The notes under the pieces are model-generated. The model saw only the letters and a program-made list of their open reading frames with translations, was not told where the DNA came from and searched no databases. Both the position numbers and the translations under genes were made by a program. Positions 57,264-64,000 of a stretch of 64,000 nt of DNA are shown here, in pieces. Origin of the DNA: Glycine soja. Lineage: Eukaryota; Streptophyta; Magnoliopsida; Fabales; Fabaceae. The stretch is taken from NCBI RefSeq assembly GCF_004193775.1, contig NC_041010.1, positions 42,459,562 to 42,523,561 of the forward strand, read 5' to 3'. Positions within the stretch are counted from its first letter, which is position 1. Each line of letters begins with the position of its first letter.

Positions 57264-59450
57264 AGAATGATATCATAACTCTTTGACTTTGGAGTTGTTT
57301 AACTTGCATGTTGAGGGCAAATACAAATTAGTCTATTTGAATCACATTGATTATTACTTGTGGAAATGGTGAAACTAAAGGGTTTCTATTTGTAAAAGAT
57401 ATGTGTATCCTCATGTTTGTTACTCATTAGCTAAATTTTAAGCTTGATGAAAAATGGGATCTTAAACACAAAAAAAAACTATCACTACTACAACAACAGT
57501 TTTCTAAGTCGATTTTTTAGGACATTCTACGACAGTTTTCACCTGTCTTAAAAATGGATGTTGTAAAATGGTTCACCTTATACTAAAACGATTTTGGACC
57601 CGTCTTAGAAAGGAATGTATACTAATAACTGTCTTAGAATATTTCTTCCTTCGAAGGCTGTTTTAGGTCCTAACCCATCTTAGTAAACTCGATTTTCTAA
57701 GACGGTTATTTCGATAACCGTCTTAGAATGTTACAGATACTAAGACGGTTATTGGTTTAACCGTCTTAGAATGTAAGAAACATATTAGACTTTCTAAGAC
57801 GGTCATTCGCACAACCGTCATATAATATTATAAATACTAAGACGATTGTTGGCCTAACCGTCTTAGAATGTAGGAATCATATTTGACTTTTTAAGACAGT
57901 CATTGCATAACCGTCTTAGAATGTTTGAGATACTAAGGTGGTTATTCCAATGCATTCGTGGCAAGCAATGCATTCGCAATGACTTTTTCCTTTAACGAGA
58001 AAAAAACAAATCAAAGAAAAAAAATGAAGGAAAAGAATGAATCAACTCACAGTAAATAAGTTGAAGGAAGAGACTAAAACCCTAGATTTGTTCACTAGTG
58101 GAAGAAGAAGAAGATATACTCTTCCCTATCCGAATTTTTTTTGGATTTTTTCCCTCCAAGAAGAAAAGTGTGAGGGAAAACAAATGAAGGATGGGAAATG
58201 GAAAATTATTTTTATCGAGATAAAGGGATGTGTTGATAAATAATAATGCAAACTGAAATTTATTAAATAACATTATGTTGGAGCTGAGGGGTTTCAGCTA
58301 CAATGCTTCAAGGAGAGAGGGGTTTCAACTACAGTGCTTCACGGCGCAAGCTAGAGTCTTAACGGCGTAACCTAAGGCACAAGACAGTGTTGCGGCTAGC
58401 TAGAGTGTTTGATTCTGGTTCGAAAGTAGTTCGCGTAGCTATGGGCCAGGGCCAGGGATGCAATATTACTAGTGTATACGAAGATGGGCTTACGAGATAA
58501 TCATCGTTGTCTTATTTCTGCTAATTATAACATTGCCACCAGCTTACATTCTAAGATGGTTATTTGTAACCACCTTAGAATGTGTGACATAGAAATATTA
58601 TTTCTCCTCCGAATTACAAAATTGCCACTGCCTCTTATTCTAAGATGATCCTTGAGAACCGTCTTAGAAACGTCGTAAAAACGCGCTTTTGTAGTAGCGT
58701 GTGGTTTTATTTCATAGTTCTTAGAAGACAATGTTTATAATCATGTCAACACATGTGCAAAAACATAATGGGTGGAGATTAATTTGAGTCCTTATATGCC
58801 TATTAGTTAAGGAATAATAATTTGTATTTATTGATTTCTTTAGTAAAATTAAAATATAAGGAAAGGACTTTCATTTTAGATCACTTGAATGAATCCCAAT
58901 GGTTGATTGATCAATTGTAAGAGGTGAGCATCAAGTTTGATTATGAGTTTTTTAGACTATGGTTGCTAGTTACTATGCCTAAGTAAGAGACATTTCAGGT
59001 TTCAAATACAAATTCAGCCCCTCATGGAGTTGATTCATTACAACTAGCATAAAGTGATACTCTTAATGAAAAGATAAAAGGAAACGCCAATTTTTGTTTG
59101 TCTAGATTTTGTCACTAAAAACCAAAAAAAAAGTTGAAGAAATAAAAAAGAAGTAGATGTGGTAGAGAGAAAAGCAAAAGTAGGTCTAAGTTTAGGAATA
59201 TAAAGTGTCATCACTGTCACAAAATAGAACACATTAAAAATAAATATTTTGTTTGAAAAAAGGATAAGAAAGACAAACAAAATGAGAAGGAGTTGTTCAC
59301 ATACTTAATTAGGGTGTTTCTAGTTCCATTGGAAATGCTTTTGTCATTCTCAGTGATTAAGATCCGATTAATCTTGTATTAAAAAGAGTATGCGGATAAT
59401 AGACACTGGTGCTACACCTCATGTTATACCAAGATACACTAAGAAAGGAG
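57264..59450 (+). mobile_element. Degenerate Copia gag-protease, interrupted by a CACTA element
   Basis: After a decayed primer-binding site, 57315-57479 reads KYKLVYLNHIDYYLWKW and FVKDMCILMFVTH...KLDEKWDLKH, matching the N-terminal Copia gag. The reading resumes right after the CACTA insert at 58702 as CGFIS-FLEDNVYNHVNTCAK, then ILDHLNESQWLIDQL, IKFDYEFFRLWLL and NSAPHGVDSLQLA. Next come a zinc knuckle CHHCHKIEHIKNKY (last Cys lost) at about 59201 and a protease motif IIDTGATPHVIP at about 59398. Many stops show it is inactive. No integrase, reverse transcriptase or 3' LTR is visible. Confidence 0.82.
57483..58699. mobile_element. Non-autonomous CACTA transposon inserted in Copia gag
   Basis: The 1217-bp element begins CACTACTACAA and its other end, read in reverse, is CGCTACTACAA (one change). 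Flanking trinucleotides TAT (57480-57482) and TGT (58700-58702) fit a 3-bp target-site duplication with one mutation. The subterminal regions carry many copies of TTCTAAGACGGTTAT and its complement ATAACCGTCTTAGAA, about ten on the left (57540-57940) and four on the right (58545-58680). There is no transposase. Short diverged direct repeats (GGGGTTTCAGCTACAATGCTTC) lie at 58290-58345. Confidence 0.85.
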
Positions 59451-61091
59451 TTGTTTACATATTTAATTAGGGAAACACAGAAAGGAAGGTTGAGATGGGT
59501 TACTTAAAAACTTTTCATAAATCTTTTTAAATATGTATTAAAAATAAATAATTTGTCTAAAAAAAAGTTTATGTTGTTGTTTTCTTCTTTAATAGTTTTG
59601 CGACTTTTAATTTCTTGTTAACTCCTTAGGCTTTTATAGCAAAGTTCAAAAGTATACATTGTGGATTTTTATTTGTTTTCTAAAAATGAATGTCGGGTGA
59701 CATTAAATAAATGCATTGTCTGACTCGTATGAGTTAATAAAATACTCTTTTAGCTTCTTTTTTTTTTGTTTTGTAGTTTTGCCATGTAACGAGTATAACT
59801 TTTTATATTTGTGCTTCAAGTTAAAGCTGTTATATATGAGTCACAATCTATGAGCTAAGCAAACTCACCACGGGTTTGAGTTGGATTTGATCGATAAAAA
59901 TATATATAGGATTTAAATTGGTCTATCATCGACGGAACTCTTTTGGAGAATATTGAGCATATAAATAAAAAAATGTATATTAATTTTTTAAAAATAAATA
60001 CCATTTAGTATTTATATTTCTGAACAAGTAAAAATCTAATAATTTTTACACCTGGACCTCTATCTCATAAAACATCATTGCTGTATGGATCTTTTGAAAA
60101 ATCATTTAAAAAATAGTAAAAAAGTTTTGAAGCAACTTCTCTAATTTATGGATTCCATTATTTCCAAGACACTTGAACTCGCATGTCGTGGAAGCTTATC
60201 AAAACAACTCTCTTATCCTTTTCTTCTTCTTTAGGACCTACATTCTTTGAATTTGTGAAACCTCTAGTGATATAAGGATTTTGTTAAATTTTCTACCTTT
60301 ACCGTATGCTTTTTTAGTATATCCTACGTAAAACGCATCATATTCACGTATTTTATTCTTTGTCGTTTGCAAAACACATTGTTGTTGTTCATTTACACAA
60401 TTTTATGAATGTAATGGAGTAAAGAAACAATCATGTCTAATATTATGGTTTTAATTTCCAAGACACTATAGGAGGAGATAAACATGACTAAAAATGCAAT
60501 AGACACAATAAAAAACTTGCATATTTGTAGAGATGTGGCTGCACCATAGCTGCTTAATAAAAATCAGAAAAATGTCATCAATTAAGAGTTAATATTAATG
60601 AAATGCAATATTCTATAAAAGTCTATTTGTTGAATGCCGTGATATATGAAGATTAACCCAAGTGTGTATATGTCTTTTTCATAAAAGCTTGTATGATGTT
60701 GTATTTTATTTAGGACGCTCACAGACATCTTTTACCTCACAATTAAAAAAATTCATATTAAGTTGGACTATTTTTATTTTTTAACAAATTAAGTGGGACT
60801 AAAAGCAAAGTGAGAAATATCATATTCATAACTTAATTGATTTTTTTATCTTCATGTTTAGTTTTTTAGTCCTTTTTGGTTGAAGTACTCCTGCACGAAA
60901 CATCAGACAATTGTATTTATCATATGACATTTTAATTGCAAGAGACATCAATCAATTGTAATTACTATATCACATTTTAATTCACAGGAGGAGCAGGTGA
61001 AGATATTAGATATATAAGTGGTCAGTTTGGTAGTTTGGTCATTGTTCTTATTCCTCGTGAAACCCGTGCAATTTTTCTTAATTTTTTAGGT

Positions 61092-61130
<39 letters not shown>

Positions 61131-61451
61131 GCTGAACTTTCATTTTTCTGGTTAATAGAGCCTATTTGTTCCTATTGAATCGGAGCATATTTAATTACAT
61201 TTCACTGCCGTACTACTATATTGAATTTGGCGGTAAAAAAATAGAAAATGACGATATGAAATGAAATGAGTCCAAAGGTGGTTTTTACAGTGGGGGACCC
61301 AGCCAGCGATCACTCTCTCATTCTCCGACACCCGGAAGCTCCAAACGACGCCGTGTGTTGCTGTTGCAGCATTCTTTCAGTCTCTTCTTCTTCTTCTTCT
61401 TCTCATACATTCAAAGGTGGAGCAGTTGAAGAAGCTGGTGGGGAGGGAGCA
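59451..61451. other. Intergenic DNA and AP4E promoter
   Basis: No gene recognised. A direct repeat of about 30 bp (GGAGTTGTTYACATAYTTAATTAGGG) occurs at about 59288 and 59447, spanning the Copia end. A (TA)n run is at 61098-61122. The AP4E 5' leader contains a (TTC)n tract at about 61383-61403. Confidence 0.5.
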
Positions 61452-63927
61452 ATGGGGTCCAATAATCATGGCAACTCGAAGGAGTTTCTAGAACTCATAA
61501 AGTCCATCGGCGAGTCCCGATCCAAGGCCGAGGAGGACTGCATCGTCCTCCGCGAGATCGAAACCCTAAAACGCCGCATCAACGACGCCGACACTCCGAA
61601 ACGCAAGATCAAGGAGTACATCATCCGCCTCCTCTATGTCGAGATGCTCGGCCACGACGCCTCCTTCGGATACATCCACGCCGTCAAGATGACTCACCAC
61701 GACTCCCTCCTCCTGAAGCGCACCGGCTACCTCGCCCTCACGCTCTTCCTCAGCGACGACCACGACCTCATCATCCTCATCGTCAACACAATCCAGAAAG
61801 ACCTCGCCTCCGATAACTACCTCGTCGTTTGCGCCGCTCTTAACGCCGTCTGCAGGCTCATCAACGAGGAGACCATCCCCGCCGTGCTTCCTCGTGTCGT
61901 CGAGCTTCTTCACCACTCCAAGGACGCCGTTAGGAAGAAGGCCGTTATGGCGCTGCACCGCTTCTACCTCAAATCTCCGTCCTCCGTTTCGCATTTGCTT
62001 TCTAATTTCCGTAAGCGGTTGTTCGATAACGATCCTGGTGTAATGGGCGCTTCTCTTTGCCCGCTTTCTAATATCGTTTCCGATGATGTTAACTCTTTTA
62101 AGGACCTTGTCGTTAGCTTTGTTAATATTCTCAAGCAAGTCGCAGAACATAGGTTGCCCAAGACTTATGATTATCACCAAATGCCTGCACCCTTCATTCA
62201 GGTTCTATTAAATTCAACATTAATTAATGCTCCTGTTTGGATATAAGTGCTTATGGACAAGTTTATCCAAACAGGACGTCAGGACCGTTTTGTTTCTGCA
62301 TGTTACTTGTTCCTTTTGCTTAGATTTGCTACTTTCCTTTTGTAGATTAAGTTGCTGAAAATACTTGCGTTACTGGGAAGTGGCGACAAGCAAGCTAGTG
62401 GACACATGTACACTGTGCTTGGTGATATAATCAGGAGGAGTGATTCGATGACCAACATAGGGAATGCTGTTCTCTATCAGTGCATATGCTGTGTTGCTTC
62501 TATATATCCCAATCCTAAGTTATTAGAGGCTGCTGCGGATGTAATCGCAAAATTTTTGAAGGTTTGGGGAGATGTGTTGAGTTTACATGCAATGTGACAT
62601 TGCTAGTGGACTTGGTTATTGTGTGTTTACATGTATGTTGTTAATTGTTATGTGGGCAGAGTGACAGTCATAATCTCAAGTACATGGGCATTGATGCCCT
62701 TGGTCGGTTGATAAAGTTAAGTCCACATATTGCAGAACAGCACCAACTTGCCGTCATTGACTGCTTGGAGGTGAGGGATGTTGCTCATAAAAATCAATCT
62801 GTTGTGAATTTCGATAATGTTGAGATCATTTAGCTTTGGTGTAAATCAGATCAGATCATTCTATGCTTGTTTCACTTCATGTTTCCATTTTTAGTCTGCA
62901 AGTTCAAACCATATGATGATCAATGCTGTAGGTAATTTTGTAAGTTCAATGCTGGTTTTGGGTAATGGTATATTAATTATCACATACAAATCTGTTAAAT
63001 GGGTCCACCCAGAGTTTACAAAGCTGTCACTATCCATGATTGTCTAAGGGGGACATCTATATTTTTTGGTTCATTTATGTTTGAAATTTACTAAACTAGC
63101 AATTAGAACTGAGTTTTGAGAACCAGATATTTATTATAATTGGTCCCTGAAATGGGCTATATTCACGAGCTATTCAATTTTGTATGCTTAATATTTTTTT
63201 GGCAAGAAATGGGGCATAATATTGTCCATATAATTGTGGATAAGTACCCTGATGATGTTTATCACATAAAATCACAATGGCGCCGGATGTATTATGTTAG
63301 CTGGGTGGTTAAGAAAGAAGGGAAGGAGGGAAGGGTCGCAGGTTCAATCCCTCCTGCTAATAAAAAACTAACAATTAACATCTGTCGATAAAAATAAAAT
63401 AAAAATTACAATGCCCCCTGTTGTTTACAAAGTTTTGTGCATAGTTTCTTCTAATCATGCTCAATTTTGGAATTCTGATTAAAATTTGATGTATGTGATT
63501 CAGGACCCAGATGATAGTCTGAAACGAAAAACTTTTGAACTGTTATACAAAATGACCAAGTCCTCCAATGTGGAAGTGATTGTTGACAGAATGATTGATT
63601 ACATGATTAGCATGAGTGATGACCATTATAAAACTTATATAGCATCTCGATGTGTGGAACTTGCTGAGCAATTTGCACCAAGTAATTATTGGTTTATACA
63701 GGTAACTGAATTACTTGCCTCAATACTATTGATTTTACATTTTTTTTGCATACATTCATTGATAACTAATAATATCTGGTGTTATGGTTATGCAGACCAT
63801 GAATAAAGTTTTTGAGCATGCTGGAGATCTTGTTAATATTAAGGTGGCACATAATTTGATGCGGTTGATTGCTGAAGGATTTGGAGAGGATGATGATGCT
63901 GCAGACAGTCAGTTGAGATCATCTGCT
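61452..63927 (+). CDS. AP4E: AP-4 complex subunit epsilon, 5' part (cut by window edge)
   Basis: Five exons are visible, 61452-62201, 62346-62561, 62660-62770, 63504-63701 and 63796-63927, giving 469 codons; the gene continues past the right edge. AP-4 is a clathrin-independent trans-Golgi adaptor that sorts cargo to the vacuole in plants. Epsilon is one of its two large subunits. The sequence is an adaptin N-terminal alpha-solenoid with family landmarks: SKEFLELIKSIGESRSKAEE, LLYVEMLGHDASFGYIHAVK, LLKRTGYLALTLFLSDDHDL, DNYLVVCAALNAVCRLI, DNDPGVMGASLCPL, KTYDYHQMPAPFIQ, IDALGRLIKLSPHIAEQHQL and NIKVAHNLMRLIAEGFGEDD. All introns are GT-AG and phase 0. I chose ATG 61452 (MGSNNHGNSKEF) as closest to relatives. 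An in-frame ATG at 61266 would add 62 low-complexity residues. The first two-thirds of exon 1 is strongly GC3-rich, then falls to the local AT-rich level. Confidence 0.95.
63294..63380 (+). mobile_element. tRNA-derived SINE in AP4E intron 3
   Basis: Box-A-like TTAGCTGGGTGGTTAAGA is followed by box-B-like GGTTCAATCCC about 30 bases later, then CTGCTAATAAAAAACTAAC. The arrangement and tail match the minus-strand copy at 27250-27345. It is not a tRNA gene, since no acceptor stem can form. Confidence 0.6.
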
Positions 63928-64000
63928 GTATGTTATTTTGATCACTGCTCTGATTTGTTTGATATGTCCACCATGAAACTGAATATATGCATAAATATGT

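Noticed and set aside
61566..62180. 204-codon minus-strand open frame
   Set aside because: Antisense shadow of AP4E exon 1, kept open by the GC-rich codon bias of the sense strand.
63300..63360. Possible tRNA gene in AP4E intron 3
   Set aside because: A- and B-box-like motifs are present but no cloverleaf or acceptor stem forms, so it is called a SINE.

Overview
This window is AT-rich plant nuclear DNA. The genes have GT-AG introns. The intergenic space is full of simple AT repeats and decayed plant transposons: Copia, CACTA, hAT, Mutator-like and tRNA-derived SINE. Several repeats look typical of legumes, including an LTR-like segment dense in a GCGCTAAGCGCG-type motif and a CACTA element with AAGACGGTT subterminal repeats. 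I infer a legume, probably Glycine. The species call rests on remembered repeat styles, not on a search.

Layout. From 1 to about 34.9 kb the window is gene-poor. It holds one clear gene, a small secreted peptide precursor of the CEP family (10815-11072), plus a frameshifted TIM23-like pseudogene (3077-3398). The rest is transposon debris: a Copia gag/protease remnant, a Mutator-type MITE with a perfect 9-bp target-site duplication, a Copia-type LTR with primer-binding site, a nested repeat complex at 14.7-17.6 kb, a hAT element with a perfect 8-bp target-site duplication, a second hAT-like element, a CACTA end and a SINE.

From 34.9 kb onward the window is gene-rich. It carries a three-exon long-chain fatty alcohol oxidase (34936-42906, +), a three-exon DUF1218 four-helix membrane protein (45849-47045, +), a seven-exon DECAPPING 5-like LSM14 protein (49811-55868, -), and the 5' part of the AP-4 adaptor subunit epsilon (61452 to beyond the right edge, +). 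Coding-like segments with at least one frame break lie on the minus strand near 43.1-43.6 kb, and I could not name them. Between DCP5 and AP4E, a Copia gag region is split by a 1.2-kb CACTA element.

The genes do not form a pathway. They act in peptide signalling (CEP), lipid oxidation (FAO), membrane/cell-wall biology (DUF1218), mRNA decay and translational repression (DCP5) and post-Golgi sorting (AP4E). The most notable gene-level oddity is an in-frame 126-bp tandem duplication in the DCP5-like gene that gives two copies of the segment containing the DFDF-type box. I saw no CRISPR arrays, rRNA genes or intact tRNA genes, and no clearly novel system.
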